Source: AC-32 sp963754265
GTDB taxonomy: Bacteria; Actinomycetota; Thermoleophilia; Gaiellales; Gaiellaceae
Direction: 5' to 3'
Assembly (NCBI GenBank): GCA_963754265.1
Contig: CAVWFB010000003.1
Coordinates: 248,001 to 312,000, forward strand
Length of the DNA: 64,000 nucleotides
Shown here: positions 53,431 through 62,304 of the stretch, piece after piece
How the letters are laid out: every line of letters starts with the position of its first letter
Numbering within the stretch: the first letter of the stretch is position 1
Made by a program: the position numbers and the translations under genes
Notes under the pieces: generated by a model
Database searches by the model: none
What the model was told of the DNA's origin: nothing
The model's input: the letters and a program-made list of their open reading frames with translations, nothing else

Positions 53431-53577
53431 ACCCGGCGTGCCGCCCCCCGGCGAGGACTGTCGGGTCGGGTCAGCGGCGCATCCCAGGCCCACCGCCGGC
53501 ACAGCGACGAGCAGCACCGCTACCGTGCAGGGAAGGAGACGCACGACAGGAGAGTAGCCGCGCACGAACGCGGCCAC
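52645..53577 (-). CDS. Secreted heparin-lyase-I-like polysaccharide lyase (module copy 1)
   Basis: The product is 310 aa. The N-terminus has a hydrophobic signal (LLPCTVAVLLVAVPAVGLGC) with a lipobox-like Cys, then a short Ser/Gly/Pro linker. From VFTGDFETGNISQWSW on it is a beta-jelly-roll resembling PF14099 (heparin lyase I/polysaccharide lyase): YTACETLHKRLIDLGSDDYY, WGLSLAQLNFENIWGAP, GVWHELIVHVRWATDSSGTI and YRGRADFPLTVWQDGFVRTT. It probably cuts a uronic-acid-containing glycan outside the cell. Its lyase module is duplicated almost exactly at two other places. A GTG 11 codons downstream is an alternative start. Confidence 0.83.
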   Translation of the reverse strand: MAAFVRGYSPVVRLLPCTVAVLLVAVPAVGLGCAADPTRQSSPGGGTPGVFTGDFETGNISQWSWGAQCANTGVPSSGSSVRGTVTVQSEIVGQGRHAARFDLPAAANAYTACETLHKRLIDLGSDDYYGLMVRFPDDWREPSPVGWGLSLAQLNFENIWGAPVMLAAHADHVALVMQSGLCKSVSTSTPGCAYSSGGSGNVAPMSAVPAPLALGVWHELIVHVRWATDSSGTIEVWHRLQGGGSWVKTVSLRGYPTVQWTAEEGPEAIAGSVTSDKIGAYRGRADFPLTVWQDGFVRTTSFASAVAALS

Positions 53578-53712
53578 CCTCCGTCTCCGAGCCGCCGCTT
53601 TAGCATGCCCGCATCGGCGATTTCAAGAAAGCTTCCCCGCTTTGACGGAGAGACGTAAAGGCATTGACGAGTGATGTGGTCTGTAGGCTGACGATTGACT
53701 GGGAGACGCAGA

Positions 53713-54198
53713 ATGACGGCTGTGTCCGGTGATCACGAACGCCCGATGGCAGCCGTCCGCGGCCTCTGGAAGAAGCTCGCGAAAGCGATCGCGAAGAGTT
53801 TCCCACTCAACGCTGTCCGCGTCTCGGCACTTCGAGCGGCGGGCTATAGAGTCGGCCGCTCCGTCTACCTCGGCAGCGAACTCCACGTCACCGACGAGTT
53901 GTTTTCAAACGCCTGTTCTCTGTCGATTGGCGACCGTGTCGCAATCGCTCAACGGGTACTGATCATCCTGTCCTCCCACCCGAATAACTCGAGGCTGCGC
54001 GACCAGGTCGGAGACATCAACGGCAACGTCACTATCTGCGACGATGCCTGGATCGGCGCCGGTGCGATTCTGCTTCCGGATGTGACGGTTGGGGAGCGGG
54101 CGATCGTCGCCGCGGGCGCGATCGTAACCAAGGATGTGCCGCCCCGATCGGTTGTCGCAGGCAACCCAGCCCGCGTCCTTCGCTCCATCTACGAATAG
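53713..54198 (+). CDS. Hexapeptide O-acetyltransferase (CatB/WcaF-like)
   Basis: About 161 aa from ATG 53713. The left-handed beta-helix is visible in YRVGRSVYLGSELHVTD, LSIGDRVAIAQRVLI, VTICDDAWIGAGAILLPDVTVG and AIVAAGAIVTKDVPPRSVVAG, ending NPARVLRSIY. It resembles sugar O-acetyltransferases of EPS clusters. The next gene starts at GTG overlapping its TAG by one base. Confidence 0.85.
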   Translation: MTAVSGDHERPMAAVRGLWKKLAKAIAKSFPLNAVRVSALRAAGYRVGRSVYLGSELHVTDELFSNACSLSIGDRVAIAQRVLIILSSHPNNSRLRDQVGDINGNVTICDDAWIGAGAILLPDVTVGERAIVAAGAIVTKDVPPRSVVAGNPARVLRSIYE

Positions 54199-55226
54199 TG
54201 CATCGCCTCGAAATCGACAATCCGCGGTGGGTCGAATTCGTCTTAGCGAGCGAGGTTGCAACGCCGTTCCACCACCCCGCCTGGGCAACCCTCCTCGGTG
54301 ACTGTTATCGCTATTCGGCCTTTGCACTCGCGCTCGACGACGCGGAGGGTCGCATCGCTGCGGGGGTTCCGGTGCTCGACGTCACCAACCGGTTGACAGG
54401 CAAACGGTGGGTGTCACTCCCGTACACAGATGCCTGCCCGCCCTTGATCGGATCCCGAGGATCCATGGAGGAGCTGGTTGCTGGCTTGGAAGAGGAGAGG
54501 AGACGGGGGGGTATTCCGCAGCTCGAGTGCCGTGCGGAACTCGCCGGCTCACCGGTGCGACCCTGCACCGAGGCCGTTATTCACACCCTTCCAACTGGAC
54601 CCGACTTGGAGCAAATGGAACGGGGGCTCAAGCGCAGTGTTCGTCAGCACATCGCCAAGGGTCGCCGTTCGGGTGTGACAGTCCGGCGGGCAGAGACACT
54701 CGAGGAGCTTGCCGATACCTTCTACGCGCTCCACGTTCGGACGCGTAAGCGGCAAGGCGTACCAGTTCAACCGCGGGGCTACTTCGTTCGTCTGTGGCAG
54801 CGCATCCTCGAGCCCGGGCTTGGCTTCTGCTTGCTCGCGGAGAGTGGTGACAGGCCAATTGCCGGTGCCGTGTTCCTCGCATGGAAGAACACCGTTGTGT
54901 ACAAGTACTCTGCTTCAGACCACCGCTATCTAGGCCTGCGGCCGAACTACGTACTCCTCTGGGAAGCGATTTGCTGGAGCGGTGCCAACGGCTATGAAAC
55001 CCTGGATTTCGGCCGGACAGATCTCGATCACTCCGGCTTGCGCCACTTCAAGAGCTCCTGGGGAGCGCGCGAGGAGCCGCTCGTCTACTCGACGCTAGGG
55101 GAGGCCAGCGGAGGAGGACAGGGACTCTCATCGCGTGGCGCTCCGCTTCTGAGCCCGGTGATTCGACACTCGCCGCCCGGCGTGTGTCGTGCGATCGGCG
55201 AACTGCTCTACCGATACGCCGCCTGA
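54198..55226 (+). CDS. FemAB-like/GNAT aminoacyl- or acyltransferase
   Basis: The 342-aa protein starts at GTG 54198. It shows FHHPAWATLLGDCYRYSAFAL and VSLPYTDACPPLI in the N-half, then RQHIAKGRRSGVTVRRAETLEELADTFYALHVRTRKRQGVP and NTVVYKYSASDHRYLGLRPNYVLLWEAI, ending LDFGRTDLDHSGLRHFKSSWG. This is the FemAB-related GNAT pattern used in EPS and peptidoglycan clusters to transfer an acyl or aminoacyl group. Its 3' end overlaps the convergent deacetylase by 19 bp. Confidence 0.8.
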   Translation: MHRLEIDNPRWVEFVLASEVATPFHHPAWATLLGDCYRYSAFALALDDAEGRIAAGVPVLDVTNRLTGKRWVSLPYTDACPPLIGSRGSMEELVAGLEEERRRGGIPQLECRAELAGSPVRPCTEAVIHTLPTGPDLEQMERGLKRSVRQHIAKGRRSGVTVRRAETLEELADTFYALHVRTRKRQGVPVQPRGYFVRLWQRILEPGLGFCLLAESGDRPIAGAVFLAWKNTVVYKYSASDHRYLGLRPNYVLLWEAICWSGANGYETLDFGRTDLDHSGLRHFKSSWGAREEPLVYSTLGEASGGGQGLSSRGAPLLSPVIRHSPPGVCRAIGELLYRYAA

Positions 55227-56638
55227 GGCTCGAGACTAACCTCACCGGTGTCGTCGTCGAGCCAGGCGCGACCTACTGCGATAGGCCACGATCCGTCTGC
55301 CTTTGCGTCCCGTTGGCGCCACCACTTGGCGACCTCGCGCGGCAAGGCCTTCCACAGTGTCTCCCGCTGCTGAACTGCATCTAGGAACTCAACGTACAGT
55401 TCGCGTTTCGCGCGGTCACCCAGATAGCCGCGGTCAGGATGACTTACGACCTCCACCAGCCCGTGCAGACGTTCGATCCTCTCGACTTGTTCTTGCCAGA
55501 GCGCCGTCGAGTGGTGGCCAAGCAACGTGAAGAGCGTGTGGTCCTGAGGCATGGTGTACGGCAGCTCCACGACGTCGCCGATAAAGAACGGCCACAAGCT
55601 GCAGCAGCCTCCCGGTACTGGCTCAAAGGGATCAGAGTGAGGCACGGAGCAGTCATAGTCGAAGGGCAGATCGGCAAGCCATTCGAAGATGCGATGCGTG
55701 GCGGGCGAACGGAAGCCCGAAGCGTCGATTCGGGTCGCCAGTTCACGCGCGATCGGTAGTTGGGCGTCAAACGCGGAGCGAGAAGCGAACATCGAGCGAT
55801 CGTGGTAAACGCCGTGGACTCCGAGCTCGAAGCCCCGCTCGAGAAGCTCCCGGAGGATCCCCTCGTCGATCGGATACCAGCGAGCCACGACGTTGAACGA
55901 TGAGCGAAAGCCGCGTGCCTGTTCGAGATCGGCGAGCTCGATCGAGAGACGAAGGCCCTCGGCGCTCTCCACGTCATGTGTGAGGACCAGAGCGGCACGG
56001 TACGGCTCGGGCCAGAACCAGTCGAAGCCAAGTTCCTGCTTTCCGCCCGCGAGCAGAAGGCAGCGCGCGTAAAAGCGAAGCAACTTGTCGAGGCTCTCCT
56101 CGAGTGGCCACGCGGGAAAATCTGGAATTCCCTGCCGGCGGACAAGCGCCCTACGAGCCATGAGCTGAACGCGGCGCGGTATGAATCTCTTCACGCGGTA
56201 GTACAGGCCGAGCTGGTCGCCGCTGAGTCCGCGCTGGGGTGTTCCGGCGCGCCAGTGCTCGGAAACGAGGTTGTCGTACGCTTCGGCGAAGCTGAACGGA
56301 ACCGTCACCCTGCGTGACGTCTCGAGGAGCGACGCCTTCGCAATGCTCCCGTCGGGAAGCGTGAACACCTCTACTTGCTGGCCCACCTCGCCGCCGTCGA
56401 TGCGCGGGCGCGCGAAGAGCCGCCAGCCCTCGGCCAGGAGCCAAGTAGGCTGGCCTGCGCCGGCCTCGGCGACGATGGGGAAGACTTCGTGGGGCGACAG
56501 CAGCCGCTCTAGCGAATGACGCCCGGGCTGGCCTAAGCCGTTCCGCTCGGGTTGGATGTCGCTAGGCGGCACAAGTAAGTCCGACGGATACACAAAGACC
56601 CGAGCGTGTGTCGCGGGCCGGCTTGACGGTACCAACAC
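55208..56638 (-). CDS. Polysaccharide deacetylase-like protein
   Basis: The 476-aa product carries a NodB-type domain in the middle: AALVLTHDVESAEG (metal-binding Asp pair), FRSSFNVVARWY, FELGVHGVYHDRSMF (the HxxxH zinc motif) and GFRSPATHRIFEW. The roughly 190-residue N-terminal part and the C-terminal part (after VEVVSHPDRGY) are not recognised. There is no clear signal peptide. It would remove N-acetyl groups from an EPS sugar, inside the cell or after cryptic export. Confidence 0.8.
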   Translation of the reverse strand: MLVPSSRPATHARVFVYPSDLLVPPSDIQPERNGLGQPGRHSLERLLSPHEVFPIVAEAGAGQPTWLLAEGWRLFARPRIDGGEVGQQVEVFTLPDGSIAKASLLETSRRVTVPFSFAEAYDNLVSEHWRAGTPQRGLSGDQLGLYYRVKRFIPRRVQLMARRALVRRQGIPDFPAWPLEESLDKLLRFYARCLLLAGGKQELGFDWFWPEPYRAALVLTHDVESAEGLRLSIELADLEQARGFRSSFNVVARWYPIDEGILRELLERGFELGVHGVYHDRSMFASRSAFDAQLPIARELATRIDASGFRSPATHRIFEWLADLPFDYDCSVPHSDPFEPVPGGCCSLWPFFIGDVVELPYTMPQDHTLFTLLGHHSTALWQEQVERIERLHGLVEVVSHPDRGYLGDRAKRELYVEFLDAVQQRETLWKALPREVAKWWRQRDAKADGSWPIAVGRAWLDDDTGEVSLEPQAAYR

Positions 56639-56737
56639 AGTACTTAAGGCGATTCGGTCGGAGCTTCCGGTGGGGTTGATGGTCGCGGTAAGCGACGCGA
56701 CGGTGACGGAGGTCGGGCAGTCTCGGGCCGAGTGGGA

Positions 56738-58471
56738 TTAGGGCAGCAGCGCCGCCGCAGCCGCAGCGAAGGAGGTCGTGCGCACGAAGCCGTCCTGCCA
56801 GACGGTGAGCGGGAAGTCGGCCCGGCCACGGTAGGCGCCGATCTTGTCCGAGGTCACGCTCCCGGCAATTGCTTCGGGCCCCTCCTCGGCGGTCCACTGG
56901 ACGGTCGGGTAGCCACGCAGGGAGACGGTCTTGACCCAGCTACCGCCTCCTTGCAGGCGGTGCCAGACCTCGATCGTCCCGGAGGAATCGGTCGCCCAGC
57001 GCACGTGCACGATCAGCTCGTGCCAGACCCCGAGTGCGAGCGGCGCCGGCACCGCGCTCATGGGCGCGACGTTTCCACTCCCGCCGCTGGAGTAGGCGCA
57101 GCCGGGGGTGCTGGTGGAGACGCTCTTGCAGAGCCCGGACTGCATCACCAGGGCGACGTGGTCGGCGTGCGCGGCCAGCATCACCGGCGCCCCCCAGATG
57201 TTCTCGAAGTTGAGCTGTGCGAGCGAGAGGCCCCAGCCGACCGGTGAGGGCTCGCGCCAGTCGTCTGGGAAGCGAACCATCAGCCCGTAGTAGTCGTCGC
57301 TTCCGAGGTCGATCAGGCGCTTGTGGAGGGTCTCGCAGGCGGTGTAGGCGTTTGCCGCCGCCGGAAGATCGAAGCGCGCCGCGTGCCGTCCCTGCCCGAC
57401 GATCTCCGATTGGACGGTGACCGTCCCGCGGACCGAGGAGCCGCTCGAGGGAACGCCGGTGTTGGCGCACTGCGCACCCCAGCTCCACTGCGAGATGTTG
57501 CCGGTCTCGAAGTCGCCTGTGAACACGACCTTGCCCGCTGGCGGCGGAGGAGCGGGAGGCGGGGGAGGTGGCGGCGATGCCGGCGGTGGAGGAGGTGGCG
57601 GGAGTGCGGGAGGTGGAGGAGGTAGCGGGGGTGCGGGAGGTGGAGGAGGTGGCGGGAGTGGCGGGGGCGGTGGAGGAGGAGGTGGCGGGGGCGGCGAGGC
57701 CGAGCCGACCGTTCGTAGCGCTACGAGTTGGCCGATCGCGCTGCTACTCGAGCCTCCCGAGGCCGTAGCAATCTTGTTTCCGGTGGGGCCCGCACCGCCC
57801 TGAATGTAGGCGGCGCCCTCGACGGTGACAGCCGAGGACCACCTCCTTGAGTGCAGCTCGAACTCCTCGGTCATCCCCGTCGGAGGACTGACGGTCCTGC
57901 CACCGGTCAGCCCGAAGAAGCCCACCACGATGTCGTCCCGGGCAGTTGTCGTGACCGAGGGCGCACTGACCGATCTACTCGCGGGGGTGAACGCCCCGCT
58001 GTGCGAGTCGACGGGCGACGATCGATCGAGGCCCTTGAAAGCGACGACGCTGCCGGTTGCCGAGGCGGGAGCGGCGAGCGACCACGTGTAGTTCGTCGGC
58101 TCCGTTGACCCTGCGACCTTGTAGTAGAGCGCCTGAGTGAGTGAGCCATGGCGCGGCGCGCTGCTGTCTCGCCTGATCAGGATCCAGCCGCTCGGAGCGC
58201 TGATCGACGCCTCAGCCGGCAGACGTGCGTCGACGGAGGCGATCAGCACATCCCCCGGGACGACACCGGCCGGACGTGGGACGCTGAGCGTCGATCCAAA
58301 GGTGGTGGCCGTGGCGATGGCTCCGCCGGAGGGAAGGGCACTCAAGGCCCGCCCCGACCCGGTGGTGAGCACGCCGATCACCACCGAGAGCGCGAGCACC
58401 ATCAGGTAGTCAAGGAACCGACCGTCCCTCTTCACGCCTTGCGACACGCGAGCGACCTGCGGAAGCTTCAT
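56738..58471 (-). CDS. Secreted two-domain protein with Pro-rich linker and lyase module (copy 2)
   Basis: The product is about 577 aa from ATG 58471; GTG 58507 is possible. After one N-terminal hydrophobic segment (YLMVLALSVVIGVLTTG) comes an Ig/jelly-roll-like domain of about 200 residues (ATATTFGSTLSVPRPAG, GDVLIASVDARL, YYKVAGSTEPTNYTWSL). A linker of about 65 Pro/Ala/Leu residues follows. The C-terminal 250 residues are the lyase module, identical to that of the 52645 gene up to the last 15 residues (VRTTSFAAAAAALLP here). The linker implies that the enzyme is held at the cell surface and reaches through it. Confidence 0.82.
   Translation of the reverse strand: MKLPQVARVSQGVKRDGRFLDYLMVLALSVVIGVLTTGSGRALSALPSGGAIATATTFGSTLSVPRPAGVVPGDVLIASVDARLPAEASISAPSGWILIRRDSSAPRHGSLTQALYYKVAGSTEPTNYTWSLAAPASATGSVVAFKGLDRSSPVDSHSGAFTPASRSVSAPSVTTTARDDIVVGFFGLTGGRTVSPPTGMTEEFELHSRRWSSAVTVEGAAYIQGGAGPTGNKIATASGGSSSSAIGQLVALRTVGSASPPPPPPPPPPPPLPPPPPPPAPPLPPPPPALPPPPPPPASPPPPPPPAPPPPAGKVVFTGDFETGNISQWSWGAQCANTGVPSSGSSVRGTVTVQSEIVGQGRHAARFDLPAAANAYTACETLHKRLIDLGSDDYYGLMVRFPDDWREPSPVGWGLSLAQLNFENIWGAPVMLAAHADHVALVMQSGLCKSVSTSTPGCAYSSGGSGNVAPMSAVPAPLALGVWHELIVHVRWATDSSGTIEVWHRLQGGGSWVKTVSLRGYPTVQWTAEEGPEAIAGSVTSDKIGAYRGRADFPLTVWQDGFVRTTSFAAAAAALLP
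56772..57526. repeat. Lyase-module repeat, copy 2
   Basis: This 755-bp copy appears identical to 52676-53430 over everything I compared, including all reading frames. It starts 17 codons before the gene end and ends at the VFTGDF boundary, where a Pro-rich linker is joined. Confidence 0.93.
57540..57690. repeat. Low-complexity Pro-codon tract
   Basis: GGTGGCGGxGG-type repeats on the plus strand encode the Pro/Ala/Leu linker of the minus-strand lyase gene. The internal GGAGGTGGAGGAGGT units are near-tandem, so length could vary between strains by slippage. Confidence 0.7.
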
Positions 58472-58825
58472 CTTCCCCCGTCGTCTGGCTCCGACTGGGC
58501 GCGCCACGCCGTTTCGCGACTGGACGTGAACTACCGGGCCCTGCGACCTGGGCGAACTCGCGAGCCCGAACTCTGGAGACGTAGCGCGTCGGGTTGTGGG
58601 CTGGGCTTAGCGCGGGTTTTTACCGCATCGCCCGGATCCCTGCAAATCGGGCCTCAGACGAAAGTCCGGACGTTCGGCGACGTAAAGGGAGACGTAAGCG
58701 GCCGTCGAGCCGACCAAGGCGATCTCTGCGGCTGGCATTAGCGTGCAGTGATCGCTGTTGAGTCCGGCGGTAGGGCGTGAGAGACTCTAGACCGCCGACA
58801 ACAGCGGCGAGGGGAGGGGAGATCG
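58472..58825. other. Divergent intergenic region
   Basis: These 354 bp lie between the minus-strand lyase gene and the plus-strand dimethylformamidase-like gene. I see a GGGGAGGGGAG ribosome site just before 58826 and no gene. No convincing promoter pair can be named. Confidence 0.4.
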
Positions 58826-60298
58826 ATGCGGCACCTGATGACCGCGAGGAGCCTTGCGCTCCTCGTCGTATTCGCGAGTGTTGGCAGCGCCGCGGTCGTG
58901 CGCGGACATGACGGGATGACCGCAGTCAGGGCGCTACCTCACGCCGCGAACCCTGTCCAGAAAGAAAATCGCCGAGCCGGCTCGCGCTCATGGTCGCTGG
59001 ACGAGACGGCCAAGCCCCACAAGAGAATCGAGGGCTTCGCCAGCGAGGTGAGCGTGCTTCCGGGCCAGACGGTCCACTTGCACATCAGTACCGCACCGGC
59101 CGCCCGCTATCGGATCGAGCTCTATCGGCTGGGCTGGTACCGCGGCGCTGGCGCGCGCTTTCTGGCCTGCATCCCTGCTGACTGCCATCGCGACCAGCAA
59201 GGCAAAGCCCGTCGTTACCCCCGAACCGCTCCCAGTACCGGATTCGCTCGAGCGACATGGCCGGTCACGAATACGTTCCGCTTGCCGCGAAACACGGTCA
59301 GCGGCTACGTGCTGGCCAGGCTCGTGCTCACGAGGGGCCGTGCTCGAGGCGAGGTCACCTACGTCCCATTGATCGTGCGCGCGCTGCCTTCCCGGCGCTC
59401 AAGGATCCTCGTACAGGCTTCCGTCAATACCTGGCAGGCCTACAACAATTGGGGCGGGAAGAGCCTTTATGCGTTTAACAGCACGAACAACGTTCCCGCA
59501 AATCATGTCTCATTTAGCCGTCCCACCGGTGCTCCACTCCAGTGGGAGATGGGACTCCTCCGCTTTCTCGAGCGGGAGGGCTACGACGTGTCTTATACCA
59601 CCGACGTCGACACCGATCGTAACCCCGGCGAGCTTCGGCGCCATCGTCTGGTCATCTCCTCGGGCTATGACGAATACTGGAGCAAACGGATGCGGGACGC
59701 CTTCGAGGCAGCCCGAGCCAGCGGCACGAACGTCGCCTTCCTCGGGGCCAATATCGGCGACTGGCAGATCCGCTACGAGAACAATCGCCGGACGATCGTC
59801 GAGTACCGCGACGCGAGGAAGGACCCTGTTCGCGACCCGGCCCGAAAGACGGTTCACTTCGGGGACCTCGTTCCGCCACGGCCACAGTGCGAGCTCATGG
59901 GGACCGGATACGAAGCCACGCGTGGAGTAAACGATTCCCCGCGCTCGTATGTCGTGAACCCAGCCGCGCTCCAGGATGCCTGGTTCCGGGGGACTGGCTT
60001 CACCGGGACGAGTGAGTTGCTCGATTCGGTTGGCTACCACTGGGACTCGATCAAGCCAGGCTGCGCCCTTCCCCCGTTGACCGTGCTCTTCCGCTATCAG
60101 GGCACCACCTCCAACGGAACGCCCACGAGTGCCGAGGTCGTGCGCTATGCCGCTCGCTCGGGAGCTCGTGTCTTCAGCGTGGGCTCGCTCCAGTTCGTCT
60201 GGGGGCTTGACAACTACTACGGGCACGACGTGCCACGCGATGCCCGCCTCGTGCGCTTCATGCGAAATGCGCTCAACGACCTAGCTTCGAAGCACTGA
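58826..60298 (+). CDS. Secreted dimethylformamidase-beta-like protein
   Basis: The 490-aa protein has a signal peptide (RSLALLVVFASVGSAAVV). An N-terminal beta-rich domain (IEGFASEVSVLPGQTVHLHI, YRIELYRLGWYRGAGARFL) is followed by the N,N-dimethylformamidase beta-subunit-like domain PF20254: VQASVNTWQAYNNWGGKSLY, VSYTTDVDTDRNPGELRRH, LVISSGYDEYWSKRMRDAFEAARASGTN and FLGANIGDWQIRYEN. Such proteins are often surface-located and have no proven substrate in EPS loci. Its presence among lyase genes suggests a glycan-related or amide-cleaving role (inference). Confidence 0.78.
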   Translation: MRHLMTARSLALLVVFASVGSAAVVRGHDGMTAVRALPHAANPVQKENRRAGSRSWSLDETAKPHKRIEGFASEVSVLPGQTVHLHISTAPAARYRIELYRLGWYRGAGARFLACIPADCHRDQQGKARRYPRTAPSTGFARATWPVTNTFRLPRNTVSGYVLARLVLTRGRARGEVTYVPLIVRALPSRRSRILVQASVNTWQAYNNWGGKSLYAFNSTNNVPANHVSFSRPTGAPLQWEMGLLRFLEREGYDVSYTTDVDTDRNPGELRRHRLVISSGYDEYWSKRMRDAFEAARASGTNVAFLGANIGDWQIRYENNRRTIVEYRDARKDPVRDPARKTVHFGDLVPPRPQCELMGTGYEATRGVNDSPRSYVVNPAALQDAWFRGTGFTGTSELLDSVGYHWDSIKPGCALPPLTVLFRYQGTTSNGTPTSAEVVRYAARSGARVFSVGSLQFVWGLDNYYGHDVPRDARLVRFMRNALNDLASKH

Positions 60299-60712
60299 AC
60301 GACAGTCGCGGAGTCCAGCGGTGGCTCCCCAGGACCCGGCCCGCGCGCAGCCCAGGCTCGGTCGGCCGCGCCGCCGTCTTCGGCGGCAGAGAATCGAGTT
60401 CGCTGACGGCTCACTGGCGCGCAATGGCGCGCCACTGCGCTCCCTGGGTGCCCCAGAGGTCTTTCTGCGAGCGCCGGCGACAGAGCAAAGCGGCGATCCT
60501 GGCTGAGTTCCGAACCAGGCCCGACACGTTCGCTGAGTGAACTTCCGATGATGGACGCGTGGCAGCCTCTACAGACTCGAGTACGTTTAAGCCAAAGCCT
60601 TTTGAAGGAGGCTCCATCTCTTGGCGAGCGCCACAACGGTTGCGCCAACCGCTTCGCTACAACCTCTGCAAATAGACGACTCTGTCGCAGCCGCGAGAGC
60701 CGGTGGCCATGG
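60299..60712. other. Intergenic region with one hairpin
   Basis: 414 bp separate two convergent genes. A perfect GCCGCCG/CGGCGGC stem with a UCUU loop at 60370-60387 could act as a terminator for the plus-strand gene, but lacks a U-tract. I see no gene in the rest. Confidence 0.45.
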
Positions 60713-62053
60713 TCACCGCTCGGCGATGCGCCGCAGTTCGCCGCTGTTCGCCGCGAGGTAGTAGAGCGCCCCGTCCGGGCCGACCCGAAATCGAACCGGG
60801 CCTCCGGCGGACTCGGCAAGGCGCGTTTGGGGCGGGTGTCTCGTAACGTCCAGGGGAATGAGGGTGAGACTGCCCTCACCCCAGTCGGCGAAGACGAAGT
60901 CGTGCTGGAGATCGCGCGGTAGCTCTGTGGCATTCAGGAGCGGATCCCCGGCGACGATCGCGACTCCGGGCGGGTGCTCGAGCGCCACCCAGGGGATGTT
61001 CGGCGCCTGCGGGTGCCCGCGATAGTAGTCGCCGCAGCGCTCCGTATCGCGGTACTCGGGGGTGCGTACGTCGCCCTCATAGCACGGCCAGCCGGAGTCG
61101 CTGCCGCGTGTGACCCGAAAGAGCGACTCCCTCGAGTGCCAACCGACATTGCCGACGGCGAGCGTCGTCGGCCGCCCGGGAAGCAGGGCCATACGGAACG
61201 GGTTCCGAAAGCCAGTCGCCCAAACTTTCGAACGGTTGTGGTCGGGATCGCCGTCCCAAAAGGGATTGCTTGGCAGGCCGCGACCGTCCCGATCGACGTG
61301 GAGGACCTTCCCGGCGAGGCTGTCCCGGTTTTGCGCCAGGAAGGCGGAATCCTCGACGTGCTCCTCGCCGCCGCCACCGCCGTAGCCCGTCGAAACGAAC
61401 AGCGTCCCATCCGGTGCGAAGACCAAGTCGGCGCCGTCAACGTCGAGGGGTGAGGGCAGACAGTCCGCCGAAAGCGGTTGCTCCACGCAGGGCCTGGTGT
61501 CGTCGCCGCCGATGATTACGCGCTCGCTCAAGGCAATGGCGCGGCCGTCGACGACGCGAAAGCGGCTGACTCGGACCACGCTAGGGCCGGCCGGCTTCTC
61601 GCCGGCCAGCTTGGCCGTATAGGCGACGTAGGCGAACGGGCGGGTGGCGAAATCAGGGTCGAGCTTGAAGCTCAGGATCCCCCTGAAAAACGCGGTCGAA
61701 ACGTGGGACCTGATGTCGAGAAACGGCTGCGGCTCCGGCAGACCGCCGCTCGCGACTGATCGGATCACGCCGCTCTTCTCGGCGATCAGGATCCGGTGGC
61801 CGGGAAGAACGTCGAAGTCGGTCGGGTACTGGAAGCCCCGCGCAACCGTCGTCACCTCCAGATTCGACGGGAGCCCTGCCAATGACGCGCGCTGCCCCTC
61901 GTAGCGCACGATCTCGTTTGCGAGGGCCGACTGGGAGCCGAGAAGGTGGCAGTTGAGGAAGAGCTTGCACGCACCCGCGGCCCCAGCCCCGGCGACGAAG
62001 ACGAGGACGAGAGCTGCCAACACGACCAACTGCCACAGCGGTCTCCTGTCCAT
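60713..62053 (-). CDS. PQQ-dependent sugar dehydrogenase-like (glucose/sorbosone dehydrogenase)
   Basis: About 446 aa from ATG 62053 (62074 would add seven residues). The N-terminal anchor (LVVLAALVLVFVAGAGAAGAC) implies export and perhaps lipid attachment. Beta-propeller motifs are visible: ARGFQYPTDFDVLPGHRILIAEKSG, RGILSFKLDPDF, HVDRDGRGLPSNPFWDGD and WATGFRNPFRMALLPG. PF07995 (soluble quinoprotein glucose dehydrogenase family). It may oxidise a sugar released from the glycan. Confidence 0.86.
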   Translation of the reverse strand: MDRRPLWQLVVLAALVLVFVAGAGAAGACKLFLNCHLLGSQSALANEIVRYEGQRASLAGLPSNLEVTTVARGFQYPTDFDVLPGHRILIAEKSGVIRSVASGGLPEPQPFLDIRSHVSTAFFRGILSFKLDPDFATRPFAYVAYTAKLAGEKPAGPSVVRVSRFRVVDGRAIALSERVIIGGDDTRPCVEQPLSADCLPSPLDVDGADLVFAPDGTLFVSTGYGGGGGEEHVEDSAFLAQNRDSLAGKVLHVDRDGRGLPSNPFWDGDPDHNRSKVWATGFRNPFRMALLPGRPTTLAVGNVGWHSRESLFRVTRGSDSGWPCYEGDVRTPEYRDTERCGDYYRGHPQAPNIPWVALEHPPGVAIVAGDPLLNATELPRDLQHDFVFADWGEGSLTLIPLDVTRHPPQTRLAESAGGPVRFRVGPDGALYYLAANSGELRRIAER

Positions 62054-62153
62054 TTCAGTTCTCCGTTGCCCCACGACAAATCTCCAAGAATGTGAGTCTC
62101 ACGTTGTAGGTCGGGAAGTCTGCATGCGCGCTCCCCGTCACGTCGGACGTAAT

Positions 62154-62190
62154 GGGGATGACTGGGATCGAACCGGTGACCTCCCGCGTC
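62154..62190 (-). other. tRNA 3'-half-like remnant
   Basis: On the minus strand this reads CGGGAGGTCACCGGTTCGAT, then CCCAGTCATCCCC. That is a T-arm and 3' acceptor strand close to tRNA-Ala types, with an altered T-stem base. No 5' half, D-arm or anticodon arm is present upstream. Such partial tRNA 3' ends are often the duplicated attachment site of an integrated element. Confidence 0.55.
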
Positions 62191-62196
62191 TGAAGT

Positions 62197-62231
62197 AACG
62201 GCGACAGCCGCCAGATCGCAACGGCGACAGC
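62197..62231. repeat. Short direct repeat
   Basis: AACGGCGACAGC occurs at 62197-62208 and again at 62220-62231, next to the tRNA-like remnant. It could be a scar or a small binding site. Confidence 0.45.
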
Positions 62232-62304
62232 AGAGATCGCGCCAGATCAGCTCAAGGATGCGGTTTCGCAGGAGTTACAGGGATGATTTCGAGGTCTTTT
62301 TGCG

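Noticed and set aside
57540..57690. A CRISPR-like or regulatory tandem repeat
   Set aside because: It is in frame with, and fully explained by, the Pro-rich linker of a secreted protein. No spacer structure exists, and no CRISPR array was seen in the window.
62154..62190. A complete tRNA gene
   Set aside because: Only the T-arm and 3' acceptor strand are present; no D-arm, anticodon arm or 5' acceptor strand can be found upstream.
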